A DNA stretch of 64,000 bases. Origin: Actinomycetospora sp. NBRC 106378. GTDB lineage: Bacteria > Actinomycetota > Actinomycetes > Mycobacteriales > Pseudonocardiaceae. A program made the translations under genes and the position numbers. Below the pieces are notes generated by a model, which was not told the origin of the DNA, made no database searches, and saw only the letters and a program-made list of their open reading frames with translations. The stretch's first letter is position 1. Each line of letters opens with the position of its first letter. The stretch spans positions 124,001 through 188,000 of the forward strand of contig NZ_BSTT01000002.1 in the NCBI RefSeq assembly GCF_030269685.1, written 5' to 3'. Below, piece after piece: positions 1 to 8,827 of the stretch.

Positions 1-3000
1 CGGCCCGCAGCCATCGCGGAGACCGAGTCACCGGACACGGTGGCCGTGGCCAGGCCGCCCACCCCGCCGGCGACCTCCCCGGACACGGTCCCGGCCGCGG
101 TGATCCCGTCGACCGTGGTGGAGCCGTGGACCGAGCCGGACAGACCGAAGGAGTCCTGGAACGACGTCGAGTAGGTGTGCGTGCCGACGGCGTTGCCCAG
201 GAGGTGGGCACCGTCGCCGGCCCAGTCGGTCAGGTTGCTGCCGGTCATCAACTGGTCCAGCGCGTCGCCGGCCTCGTCGAGGGTGTCGCCCGGGTGGGAC
301 AGGGCGTCGCCGGCCGATCCGGCGACGTCCTGTGCGGTGTCGGCGGCGTGCGACAGGGTGTCGGCGCCCTTCTGCAGGAAGTCGTTCCCGGTGTTCTCGA
401 GGCTGCCGAGGGCGTCGGTGCCCTTCTGCAGCAGGCCGGTCCCGGTGCTCTCGAGGTTGCCGAGGGCGTCCGTGCCCTTCCCGAGCAGGTCACCCCCGGC
501 GTTCTCGAGGGCGCCCTGCGGGTCGCTGCCCAGGGCCGTCGTCAGGGTGCCCTGCGGATCACCGAGGGCGTTCGTGAGCGCGGTCTTGCCGTCGGTGAGG
601 GTGTTGGTGACGGCGTTCTTGCCGTCGGTGAGGGTGTTGGTGACGGCGTTCTTGCCGTCGGTGAGGGTGTTGGTGACGGCGTTCTTGCCGTCGGTGAGGG
701 TGTTGGTGACGGCGTTCTTGCCGTCGTTCAGGGCGTTCGTCACGGCGGTCTTCGCCTCGTTCACCGGGTGCGGGGCGGACCGCGCGGCGTCGATCGCGTG
801 AACCGGTCCGACGGTGGCGGCGGCCGGAGCGACCGCTGCTGCCGCCCCGGTCGTCGCAGCCTCGCCGGTGGGGGAGGGGCTGCTCGCTGATGCGGCGTGG
901 GTCGGCTGCGTCACGTCCAGGTTCTCGACGTGGGAGGTCGTCGGGACCGCGGACGGTGCGGCTGTACCGGGGGACGCCCCCTGGTCGACCGGAGAGGCCG
1001 AGAGGCCCGCCGACGCATGCGCTGCTGCGTCGGAGGTGGAGTTCGACGTCGGCATCGCGATGAGGCCGGTGAAGGCCGTGCCGCTCGTCGTCGTGGTGGG
1101 CAGCGTGACGGGCACCGGGAGGGACGTCGCCGTCGGAGCGCCGAGCGACGACAGCGCGGGCACGGACCCACCGGCGGTGTCGGATGACGATGCGGCGGTC
1201 GCCGCGGCCTGGGCCGCCGCGGCCGCGGTGTGCACGCCCGACGTGTCAGTGGTGGGGACCGCGACCAGCACGCCGTCGGGGCCCATCACGACCGCCGGGT
1301 CGGTTCCGGTGTCCGCCGCAGTCGACGCGGCCGTCCCCGTGTAGCTCCGGAGGTGCATGACCGTCGGCCCGGTCCACGCCACGGTCTGCGGGGCGGTCGT
1401 CCTCCCGGTGCTGTGGTCGTAGATCGTCCGCTGTGCGGTGTTGCTGTAGCCGTCGTGGTGAACGGTGACCACGTTGCCGTTCTGGTAGTCGGCGACGATG
1501 TCCTGGTCCCCCTGGTGGTTCGTCGTCACCGTGAGCGTGATGGTCGGGTCCTTCGGATCGGGCATGACGATCGTCGAGTTGCCCGCGGAGTCCTGCGAGG
1601 AGATCAGCTGCCCGTCGGGTCCCTGGACCTCGCTGTTCCAGCTGCCGTCGGCGTTGGTGTGCAGCGAGACGGTTTTCCCGGCGGTCGTCGCGTCGTTCTC
1701 CGTGGTGGAGTGGCTTCCGTTGACATACATCGTGGTGTTGAGGGTGCGGTCGCCCCCGATCTGCGTCTGCACGGTGGCCACGACGTCGCCCGCGTTGATG
1801 GGCGTGTAGGTGGTGGTCTGGACGACCTGGTCGCTCCCCGCGGCCGTGTCGATCTTCGTGACCACGCCGCCGGGGGTCACGGTCGTCCTCGAGGTCGCGC
1901 CGTCGGGAGCGGCGTCGTACGAGTTCGAGGATCCGTCGGGGTGTATGTCGGTCTGGACGACGTGGCCCTGGGTGTAGGCGTCGTTCTCGGTCCAGTTGAC
2001 GATGCCGAGTCCGTCCACGGCGCCGTTGAGGGTCCGGCCGTCGCTGGTGGTCCTGACCATGGTGGCCGTCCAGGCCAGCGGGCTGTCGGAGGCGTTCGGG
2101 TTCGGCGTGGTGACGGTCTTGGTCCAGCTGTTGTCCGGGGCGGTGTCGAACCGGGTCGTCGACCCGTCCTGAGCGGTCGTCGTGACGACGGTGTGGCCCT
2201 GGGTGGAGGCGTCGTTCTCGGTCCACTGCACGTCGCCGGTGCCCGACGCGACGCCGTTCAGCGCCCGGCCGTCGCTGGTCGTCTGGACGAGGGTGGCCGT
2301 GAACTCCAGCGGGCTGTCGGAGGCGTTCGGGTTCGGCGTGGTGACGGTCTTGGTCCAGCTGTTGTCCGGGGCGGTGTCGAGCCGGGTCGTCGACCCGTCC
2401 TGAGCGGTCGTCGTGACGACGGTGTGGCCCTGGGTGGAGGCGTCGTTCTCGGTCCACTGCACGTCGCCGGTGCCCGACACGACGCCGTTCAGCGTCCGGC
2501 CGTCGCTGGTGGTCCGCACCAGGGTGGCCGTGAACTCCAGCGGGCTGTCGCCGGCGTGCGGATTGGGGGTGACGACGGTCGTCGTCGTGCTGCCGTCGTG
2601 GGCGGTGGCGACCTGGGTCGACGACCCGTCGTCGTGGTTCGTCGTGACCAGGGAGCTCCCGTCGGGGTTCTTCACCGTGGTCACTGCGTGCGTGGTGTTC
2701 GCGTCGGTGACGTGGACCGTCTGCGTCGTCGCACCGGTGCCGTCCACCGTGGTGGCGTCGACGGTCGCCCCGTCCGCGGAGGTGACAGCCGTGGTGCTGC
2801 TGTTGTCCGCCCGAGTGGCGACCTGCGTGGACGAGCCGTCGGGGTGCGCGGTGGTGACGACGACCTGACCGCCGGGGTCCCGTTCCGTCGTCACGGAATG
2901 ATCGGTCCCGGGGTCCTGGACGTGGATCGTCCGGGTGCTGTCGCTGAAGGTGACGTCGATCGACGACCGGTCGGGCGACTGCACCGTCGTGGACGAGGTG

Positions 3001-5867
3001 CCGTCGGGCGCGGTGTCGGTCCGCGTGACGGAACCGTCGGCCGCCTGCTTCGTCACGACGACGTGTTGGGTGGTGGCGTCGGTGGCGGTCGAGGCGACCG
3101 TCCCGTCGGGTGACGTGACGGTGGAGACGGCCGCGCCACCGACCGCCGTGGATGCTTCGGTCGTCGTCCCGTCGGGGGCGAGGGAAACCGACTGGGAGGA
3201 GCCGTCCGGATTCGTATGGGTCTCGGTCCGGGTGCCGTCGGCCCCCAGGGTCTTGTCGACGACGTGCCCGTCGGCCGAGGTCGTCGTGCTCTCGCCGTGC
3301 CCGTCGGCGTAGACGACGCTGTGGAAGGCACTGCCGTCGGAGCCCTGGACGTCCTGCACGACCGAGCCGTCCGCGTGGCGCTCGGCGCTGACGTAGCTGC
3401 CGTCGGGCGCCTGGTCGGTGTACTCGACGGCTCCGGAGTCGTTCAGCGACTTCTGGATGGTGTGCCCGGTGGTGGCGTCCTGGAGCGTCGCGTTCCAGGT
3501 GCCGTCGGCGTACACGTGCTGGTTGGCCGTCGAGCCGTTCGCCAGGTCGGCCACGACCGAGCGGGTGCCGTCCGCGGCCTGCTGGATGGTCGACGTGCTG
3601 CCGTCCGCGAGCGTGATCACCCGGTTCAGGGAGCCGTCCGCGGCGACGGTGGTGTCGACCGTCCGGCCCGTCGACGCGTTCTTCGCGACGGTGTCGACGC
3701 TCCCGTCGGCGTGGTAGGTGACCTGCGCGGTCGACCCGTTCGCCGCGGTGGTCGTCTCGACACGGGAGCCGTCGGCTGCGGACGACACGACGGTGTGCGG
3801 TGCGACGGCGGGTCCTGCCGCGGCGCCGTCGGTGGCGGCGGCGATTCCGGTCCCGGGGTCGGTGGCAGCAGCGTGACCGCCGGCGTCACCCGTCGTCGGG
3901 ACCGCGGAGTGCTGAGCGCCCTGATCGAGGCGGAGCGCGCCGACGAGGTACTGCGCGACGTCGTCGGCCCACGGGGCGTTCGGGAGGCCGTTCGGGCCGG
4001 CCTTCACCGCGGTCGCCACGAACTGGGCCACCCCGTTGATCATGTTGTGGTACTCGCCGCCGCCTTGCGCGGGCCGTCCGTTCATGGCGTCGACGACGGC
4101 GCTGCGGAGGTCCTGGGCCCACTGCCCGTCGTGGGCCGCCTGGTCGGGAGCGACCACGTGGTCCGCGGCCGAGGGCGGGGACGACGGGTCGGTCAGGTGG
4201 TCGGTGGCCTGGTGGGCGAACGGCTGCTGGGTGTCGGCGCCCGGGGTCGTGTGCGCGCCCGGCGCGACGGTCTGGTGGGCGACGGGCGTGCCCGCGGCGT
4301 CGAAGGTGAAGGTCTCGGCGTGCCCGTCCGGGAACCCGAAGACCCGCGTGTGGGAGCCGTCGGCGTTCGCGATGTCGTCGACGCTGAGCCGCACGGTGGC
4401 CGAGTCGCCCTGGGGGTCGCTCGTGACCGCCACGGCCCCGCCGTCCGCCGTCGCGGAGATCGTCGTCGAGACCTGGTTGCCGCCCACGTCGAGGTGCTGC
4501 ACCGTGAACAGGGACTGACCCGGGGTGCCCTGCATCGTCGAGTTCCAGGTGACCTCGGTGGTCGAGCCGGCGGCATCGGTGTCGGCCTCGTGCAGGGTGG
4601 TGCCGTCCCACGTCCGGACGACGCTCGAGCCGTCGGTGCCCGCGATCGTCGTGTGTCCGGAGGCGGTGCCCGTGGCGGTCGTGACGACCTCGGAGCCGTC
4701 GGTGTCGGTGTAGCTGTCCACCTTCTGCCCGGCCGGGTTCTGGGCCTGGTGGACCTCGACCTGGGTGCCGTCCGCGCGGGTCACGGCGAGGGTGCGGCTG
4801 CCGTCGGTGTTGGTCGCGAGGACCTGGCTCGCGACGGTGCCGCCGTGGTACGAGGCGGTCGTCGACGTCGGTGCGGTGAGACCCTGGGGAGTCGTCGTGA
4901 GGGCCGGCGCGGCGAGGCTCTGGGTCCCGTGGGCCGCGGGGTCGGAGATCGCGCCGTGGCTCGTCGTGATGGCCGGTGCCTCGGCCGGGGTGCTGCTCGA
5001 CGAGTTGGTGGGCTGAGCGCCGGTGTGCGCGGTCTCGGTCGCCGAGGCGTGGCTTCCGGCGGACGCGATGGTGGGCGCGGCACCGGCGGCGCTCGTCGTC
5101 GCAAGGTGGGTCCCGGCGGACGACGCGGTGGCCGTAGCAGCGGTATCGCCCGTCGTTGCAGCATGGCCGGGTGACGACGAGGCCGTGGGCTCGGCCCCTG
5201 CCGCAGCGGTCCCGTTCGCCGCAGGATGTGCCGCGGCGCCGGTCGTACCCGTCGTCGTGGTGGACGTCGCCGGTGCGGGGTCGGTGCTGGACGTGTGGGT
5301 CGGCTGGCCGTGGGTCGACGGTGGGCTGTGGGTCGGGGCGGCGGCCGGCACGGTCGTCGGGGTGCCGGAGTTCGTCGTGGGCCCGTCCGAGGAGTGCGTG
5401 ACGGGCGCGGCGTGGCCGGTGGTCGACGAGTGGTCGGTGGTCGAGGCGTGGTTGCCGGCGGGAGCGTGGCCGGTGCTGGAGGACTGGCTGCTGTTCGACG
5501 AGTGCGTCGAACTCGAGGAGTGGCTGGTGCTCGACGCGCTGTCGGAGTGGCTCGGCGAGCTCTCGGTGTGGCTCGACGAGGTCGTGTGCGAGGAGCCGCC
5601 GGAGCTGTCCGCGTGCGGGCTGGCGTGGTCACCGCCGGTGGAGCCGTGGTCCATCCCGAACAGCAGCGACGAGCGGGACAACCGCTCCTCGAGCCGACGC
5701 GCCCTCCGCGGGCCGCTCCGGTCCACCTTGAGGGCGCCGAGGAACGCGAGGTCGTCGTCGGAGAGCCCGTAGACGGTCCGCGCCTCGTCGGGGGTGTCCC
5801 GGACCGAGCGCGCGAACTCGGCGTCGGTGGCCATGCGGGTGATCAGTGACTCGGTCGTCTCGGTCAT
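1..5867 (-). CDS. Giant Ser/Thr- and DGS-repeat protein with short leader-like N-terminal domain (C-terminus beyond window)
   Basis: This minus-strand frame stays open from an ATG at 5867 to the left edge, giving at least 1,955 residues. Residues 1-50 form a small helical module (DAEFARSVRDTPDEARTVYG) resembling the F-x-DxPxxAL-x-GL pattern of IniB-type and NHLP/Os1348-type N-terminal domains. Residues about 65-300 are Ser/Thr/His/Pro-rich. A long array of loosely repeated ADGSxxxT units follows, including 77-residue near-identical repeats. The visible end holds 11-residue repeats (KNAVTNTLTDG) that could form amphipathic helices. No signal peptide or membrane segment is seen. Function is not recognised; an envelope or surface scaffold is inferred only from composition and from the membrane kinase next door. 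The opposite strand is also open for long stretches because of base composition. Confidence 0.82.
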   Translation of the reverse strand, partial: MTETTESLITRMATDAEFARSVRDTPDEARTVYGLSDDDLAFLGALKVDRSGPRRARRLEERLSRSSLLFGMDHGSTGGDHASPHADSSGGSSHTTSSSHTESSPSHSDSASSTSHSSSSTHSSNSSQSSSTGHAPAGNHASTTDHSSTTGHAAPVTHSSDGPTTNSGTPTTVPAAAPTHSPPSTHGQPTHTSSTDPAPATSTTTTGTTGAAAHPAANGTAAAGAEPTASSSPGHAATTGDTAATATASSAGTHLATTSAAGAAPTIASAGSHASATETAHTGAQPTNSSSSTPAEAPAITTSHGAISDPAAHGTQSLAAPALTTTPQGLTAPTSTTASYHGGTVASQVLATNTDGSRTLAVTRADGTQVEVHQAQNPAGQKVDSYTDTDGSEVVTTATGTASGHTTIAGTDGSSVVRTWDGTTLHEADTDAAGSTTEVTWNSTMQGTPGQSLFTVQHLDVGGNQVSTTISATADGGAVAVTSDPQGDSATVRLSVDDIANADGSHTRVFGFPDGHAETFTFDAAGTPVAHQTVAPGAHTTPGADTQQPFAHQATDHLTDPSSPPSAADHVVAPDQAAHDGQWAQDLRSAVVDAMNGRPAQGGGEYHNMINGVAQFVATAVKAGPNGLPNAPWADDVAQYLVGALRLDQGAQHSAVPTTGDAGGHAAATDPGTGIAAATDGAAAGPAVAPHTVVSSAADGSRVETTTAANGSTAQVTYHADGSVDTVAKNASTGRTVDTTVAADGSLNRVITLADGSTSTIQQAADGTRSVVADLANGSTANQHVYADGTWNATLQDATTGHTIQKSLNDSGAVEYTDQAPDGSYVSAERHADGSVVQDVQGSDGSAFHSVVYADGHGESTTTSADGHVVDKTLGADGTRTETHTNPDGSSQSVSLAPDGTTTEASTAVGGAAVSTVTSPDGTVASTATDATTQHVVVTKQAADGSVTRTDTAPDGTSSTTVQSPDRSSIDVTFSDSTRTIHVQDPGTDHSVTTERDPGGQVVVTTAHPDGSSTQVATRADNSSTTAVTSADGATVDATTVDGTGATTQTVHVTDANTTHAVTTVKNPDGSSLVTTNHDDGSSTQVATAHDGSTTTTVVTPNPHAGDSPLEFTATLVRTTSDGRTLNGVVSGTGDVQWTENDASTQGHTVVTTTAQDGSTTRLDTAPDNSWTKTVTTPNPNASDSPLEFTATLVQTTSDGRALNGVASGTGDVQWTENDASTQGHTVVTTTAQDGSTTRFDTAPDNSWTKTVTTPNPNASDSPLAWTATMVRTTSDGRTLNGAVDGLGIVNWTENDAYTQGHVVQTDIHPDGSSNSYDAAPDGATSRTTVTPGGVVTKIDTAAGSDQVVQTTTYTPINAGDVVATVQTQIGGDRTLNTTMYVNGSHSTTENDATTAGKTVSLHTNADGSWNSEVQGPDGQLISSQDSAGNSTIVMPDPKDPTITLTVTTNHQGDQDIVADYQNGNVVTVHHDGYSNTAQRTIYDHSTGRTTAPQTVAWTGPTVMHLRSYTGTAASTAADTGTDPAVVMGPDGVLVAVPTTDTSGVHTAAAAAQAAATAASSSDTAGGSVPALSSLGAPTATSLPVPVTLPTTTTSGTAFTGLIAMPTSNSTSDAAAHASAGLSASPVDQGASPGTAAPSAVPTTSHVENLDVTQPTHAASASSPSPTGEAATTGAAAAVAPAAATVGPVHAIDAARSAPHPVNEAKTAVTNALNDGKNAVTNTLTDGKNAVTNTLTDGKNAVTNTLTDGKNAVTNTLTDGKTALTNALGDPQGTLTTALGSDPQGALENAGGDLLGKGTDALGNLESTGTGLLQKGTDALGSLENTGNDFLQKGADTLSHAADTAQDVAGSAGDALSHPGDTLDEAGDALDQLMTGSNLTDWAGDGAHLLGNAVGTHTYSTSFQDSFGLSGSVHGSTTVDGITAAGTVSGEVAGGVGGLATATVSGDSVSAMAAG
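586..750 (-). repeat. 33-bp tandem repeat within the giant protein gene
   Basis: Four identical 33-bp units lie at 586-618, 619-651, 652-684 and 685-717, followed by a diverged unit at 718-750 and a more diverged one before 586. Each unit encodes eleven residues of the type GKNAVTNTLTD. The eleven-residue periodicity recalls LEA-like or amphipathic helical repeats. Exact identity at DNA level points to recent unit amplification. Confidence 0.9.
1951..2643 (-). repeat. 231-bp tandem repeats (77-residue protein repeat)
   Basis: Three successive units begin near 1951, 2182 and 2413. The 2182 and 2413 copies are almost identical and the 1951 copy is diverged. On the coding strand each carries a block of the type QWTENDASTQGHTVVTTTAQ followed by a DxSWTKTVTTPNPNASDSPL segment and a TSDGRTLNG segment. 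The repeats keep the reading frame, as expected for a modular extracellular or scaffold protein. Confidence 0.85.
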
Positions 5868-5897
5868 GGAGGTCTGCTTTCTCGAGGTGCGGCCGGG

Positions 5898-6677
5898 TCA
5901 GGGGCAGGCGTAGGTGAAGGTGCCGGCGGTCTCGGACGCCGGGCCGGGATCGAGCACGCGGAGCGTCGCGACGGCGGCGAAGCGGCCGTGGCCGCTGAAC
6001 GACCAGTGCAGGTGCACCTGGGTGTCGGTCGCGCCGGAGGCGACCGACTGCGTCAGCACGTCCGTGGGCTGGCCGTCGTTGCGGTTCCACTGGTAGGTGA
6101 CGGTGCCCGGACGACCGTTGGTGGCGATGGTCCCGACGACGTCGACGGTGGTGTCGCACGCGCCCGCCGGCGAGGTCGCCGTGACCTGCGCGGCGTGGGC
6201 CTGGATCGGATCGGCGTCCCGGGTGAGGAGCCAGGCGATCACGCCGGCGACGAGCGCCACGGTGATCAGCCCGCCGATCCAGGGGCGCCGCCGACTCCGG
6301 GCCCTCGCGGCAGGTCGGGCCGACCACTCGGGCGAGGCAGTCGGGGTCCGTGGCACCCCCGGCCCGAACCGGACGACCCCCTGGTCGCCCGGCCCGGTCT
6401 CGACCGCATCCGGCCGGCGCCGCCCGAACCGGGTCCCGCCGCCGTCGACCGCCGGCTCGGCTCGGCGGCCCACCTGCGTCTCGTGGCCAGTCCCAGCCTC
6501 GCGACGACCCAGCCGGGTGTCGTCGGTCTCGGTAGCCGGGGTGCTGACCGCTCGGCGCCCGAGCCGGGTCGCCGACGCCGCTCGCGACGGAGTCGCAGCT
6601 CCGTCGTCGGGCGGCGCGCCACGCCGCCCGACGCGCGTGACGCGGGGGTCCTGGTCGGCCTCGTCGTCGCCGCTCAC
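5898..6677 (-). CDS. Single-pass membrane protein with five TRxGRR motifs in its cytoplasmic part
   Basis: 259 residues. The basic, disordered N-terminal part carries five copies of a T-[RQ]-x-G-R-R motif with the threonine at residues 14, 37, 54, 67 and 82, and a degenerate VVRFG at about 103. One membrane segment follows (WIGGLITVALVAGVIAWLL, about 135-154). The extracytoplasmic part of about 100 residues looks like a beta-sandwich with one cysteine pair (ACDTT near its start, YACP at the end). The start codon overlaps the stop of the upstream kinase gene by 4 bp, so the two are co-transcribed. I infer that the repeated threonines are phosphorylation sites of that kinase. The family is not recognised by name. 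Confidence 0.82.
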   Translation of the reverse strand: MSGDDEADQDPRVTRVGRRGAPPDDGAATPSRAASATRLGRRAVSTPATETDDTRLGRREAGTGHETQVGRRAEPAVDGGGTRFGRRRPDAVETGPGDQGVVRFGPGVPRTPTASPEWSARPAARARSRRRPWIGGLITVALVAGVIAWLLTRDADPIQAHAAQVTATSPAGACDTTVDVVGTIATNGRPGTVTYQWNRNDGQPTDVLTQSVASGATDTQVHLHWSFSGHGRFAAVATLRVLDPGPASETAGTFTYACP

Positions 6678-8653
6678 CGGACGATCCCGCCGTACCCGGA
6701 CCCGGAGCCCGACCCCGAGCCGGTTCCACAGCCGGGGCAGCCGCCGTAGTCGACCGGGTCGTCGGAGCCGCTGCCGGAGCTGGATCCGCTGCCGGACCCG
6801 GAGCTGGTCCCGGCGCCACTTCCGGAGCCGGAACCGGAGGTCGTTCCGCTGCCGCTGCCGGAACCGGACGTGGTGCCGGTGCCGCTGCCGGAGCCGGACG
6901 TGGTGCCGGTGCCGCTGCCGGAGCCGGACGTGGTGCCGGTGCCGCTGCCGGAGCCGGACGTGGTGCCGGTGCCGCTGCCGGAGCCGGACGTGGTGCCGGT
7001 GCCACTACCCGAGCCGGACGTGGTGCCGGTGCCGCTGCCGGAGCCGGACGTGGTGCCGGTGCCGCTGCCCGAACCGGACGAGGTCCCCGTGCCGGTTCCC
7101 GCACCCGTCGTCGTGCCGGGTGCGCCGCCTCCGCCGACGGGTGCTCCGCCACCGGTGACGGGCGCACCGGTTCCGGCACCTGTCGTCGTGCCGGGTGCTC
7201 CGCCACCGGCGCCGGGCGCACCGCCGGCGACGGGTACTCCGCCACCGGTGACGGGCGCACCGGTTCCGGCACCTGTCGTCGTGCCGGGTGCGCCGCCGCC
7301 CGCGACGGGTGCCCCTCCACCGACGACGGGTGCGCCGCCAGCAGCGACGCCGCGGCCGACCGGCGCTCCCGCGCCGCCACCCACACCGCGAGCCTGGTCA
7401 CCGTCGGTCGTCGCGGTGTCGTCGGCCGGGGCCACCTCGCTCGTCAGCTCCGGGACTCCCGGTGGCGAGAAGATTCCGGCCAGGATGGCGGGCGTGGAGC
7501 CGGCCCCACCTCCGATGGCCGGACTGCTCGCGGGCTCGGCTCCACCGGCCGGCCGCGCGAGTCCGCCGGTCCCCGGGAGCACCGGACCCGGACCGGTCAC
7601 ACCGGCCGCGGCGACCGAGGTGACCTCGCCCGACGACGCGAGGGTGGCGACCGTGGCACCCCCGACCAGCAGCGCCGCGACACCGGCGCCGAGCAGGATC
7701 CGGAGGCGGTTCCCGGCGAGCGCTCCCAGGGCGGCCGACCCGAGCGTCGTCGTCGCGACCGCCGAGGCACCGACTGCCCCGGCAGCGAGCGGGAACAGCA
7801 GGGCGAGCAGGGCAGCGCGCTCGGCGAGGCGACGACGTCCGCGCTCCTCCCAGTCCGCGCCGTACCCCGCAACGGCGGCCGACCCCAGCTCGGCCAGGAA
7901 GCTCGTGGCGTCGACCGGTCGGGCGGCCGGGTCCTTCGCGAGCCCCCGGGTGACCAGCTCGCGCACCGGGGCCGGGACGTCGTCCAGCGGGATCGGGGCG
8001 TTCTCGTGCTGCCGACGCAGCCGGTCGACGCCGGGCCCCGGGTAGGGCGGTCGTCCGGTGAGGCACTCGACGAAGGTCGCGGTCGTCGCGTAGATGTCGG
8101 TCGCGGCCGACGCCGGCGCGCCCGACCACTGCTCGGGCGCCATGTAGGCGGCCGTCCCGGAGCCGGCGACCCCGCGGCCCGCCACGGCGGCGAGGCCGAA
8201 GTCGGTGAGGTGGCTTCTGCCGTCGGCGTCGACCATCACGTTCTCGGGCTTGTAGTCGCGGTGGACGATGCCCCGGGTGTGCGCCGCGCCGAGTCCGCGC
8301 AGCGAGCCCTGCAGGACGCACAGCGCCGACTCCGGGGCCGTCGGGCCGCGGTCGTCGAGCATGTGCCGCAGCGTCACCCCGTCGATCAGGTCCATGACGA
8401 TGGCCGCGCCGGCGGCGCTCTGCACGTACTCCCACAGCCGGACGACGTCGGGGGCGTCGAGGGAGGCGAGGACCTCGGCCTCGTGCCGGAAGTCAGCGAG
8501 GAACCCGGGATCGCGGCGCAGCTCGTCGGCCAGGTACTTCACCGCCACCGCGGTGCCGGTCGCGTCGTGCTCGGCGAGGACCACCCGCCCGCTCGCCCCG
8601 CGGCCCAGTTCGCGGATGTCCGTGTAGCCCGGCGCCGACCACGATTCCTGCAT
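6674..8653 (-). CDS. Transmembrane Ser/Thr protein kinase with Gly/Ser/Thr-rich tail
   Basis: 659 residues. The N-terminal kinase domain (about 8-270) has the P-loop GRGASGRV (17-24), lysine 39 in AVAVK, the catalytic loop HRDYKPEN (131-138), DFG (151-153) and APEQ (172-175), so it should be active. A Tyr replaces the usual Leu after HRD. Two hydrophobic segments lie at about 285-310 and 320-345. The rest is a Pro/Gly/Ala then Gly/Ser/Thr low-complexity tail ending with a CPGC motif. There are no PASTA repeats, so it is not a PknB orthologue. It is the first gene of an operon with the TRxGRR membrane protein and lies upstream of the giant repeat protein, suggesting a local phospho-signalling unit. 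Confidence 0.93.
   Translation of the reverse strand: MQESWSAPGYTDIRELGRGASGRVVLAEHDATGTAVAVKYLADELRRDPGFLADFRHEAEVLASLDAPDVVRLWEYVQSAAGAAIVMDLIDGVTLRHMLDDRGPTAPESALCVLQGSLRGLGAAHTRGIVHRDYKPENVMVDADGRSHLTDFGLAAVAGRGVAGSGTAAYMAPEQWSGAPASAATDIYATTATFVECLTGRPPYPGPGVDRLRRQHENAPIPLDDVPAPVRELVTRGLAKDPAARPVDATSFLAELGSAAVAGYGADWEERGRRRLAERAALLALLFPLAAGAVGASAVATTTLGSAALGALAGNRLRILLGAGVAALLVGGATVATLASSGEVTSVAAAGVTGPGPVLPGTGGLARPAGGAEPASSPAIGGGAGSTPAILAGIFSPPGVPELTSEVAPADDTATTDGDQARGVGGGAGAPVGRGVAAGGAPVVGGGAPVAGGGAPGTTTGAGTGAPVTGGGVPVAGGAPGAGGGAPGTTTGAGTGAPVTGGGAPVGGGGAPGTTTGAGTGTGTSSGSGSGTGTTSGSGSGTGTTSGSGSGTGTTSGSGSGTGTTSGSGSGTGTTSGSGSGTGTTSGSGSGTGTTSGSGSGSGTTSGSGSGSGAGTSSGSGSGSSSGSGSDDPVDYGGCPGCGTGSGSGSGSGYGGIVR
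6850..7085 (-). repeat. 30-bp tandem repeats encoding the kinase tail
   Basis: About seven to eight 30-bp units encode ten residues of the type GSGSGTGTTS. One unit has silent changes around 7009-7015, where cactacccg replaces cgctgccgg, so the units are not all identical. The repeat forms a flexible extracytoplasmic linker and is likely to vary in length between strains. Confidence 0.88.
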
Positions 8654-8827
8654 CGAATGCCCACTCCCATCGGCGATCGTGTTGATCGACCGAGATCGTG
8701 GAACTCGGCGACGGCGCCGGTCTGCAGTAAGGAGTTACGGCATCCGCTCGGGACTCCGTTCCGTACGCAGCAACCGCAAACCGACGACGATGCCGAGGCA
8801 AAGAATCGTCAGGAAAGGTAAATCAGG
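8654..8827. other. Intergenic region upstream of the kinase gene
   Basis: This 174-bp gap separates the kinase start from the end of the glycosyltransferase-like gene. It is less GC-rich than its surroundings. No clear terminator hairpin was found. It may contain the promoter of the kinase operon, but no confident -10/-35 pair was identified. Confidence 0.4.

Noticed and set aside
586-750. Regularly spaced 33-bp repeats as a possible CRISPR array
   Set aside because: Units are directly adjacent with no unique spacers, keep the reading frame and lie inside a coding region; no cas genes are nearby.
1246-5000. RHS/YD-repeat toxin
   Set aside because: The DGSxxxT repeats superficially recall RHS repeats, but YD dipeptides and the RHS core motif DPxGR are absent, and no toxin tip or immunity gene is visible.
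126-5849. Several long plus-strand open frames opposite the giant repeat gene, up to 650 codons
   Set aside because: They are rich in Arg, Gly, Val and Ala, lack recognisable domains and mirror the codon pattern of the minus-strand repeat protein. The minus-strand frame is open for the full 5.8 kb and starts with a plausible domain.
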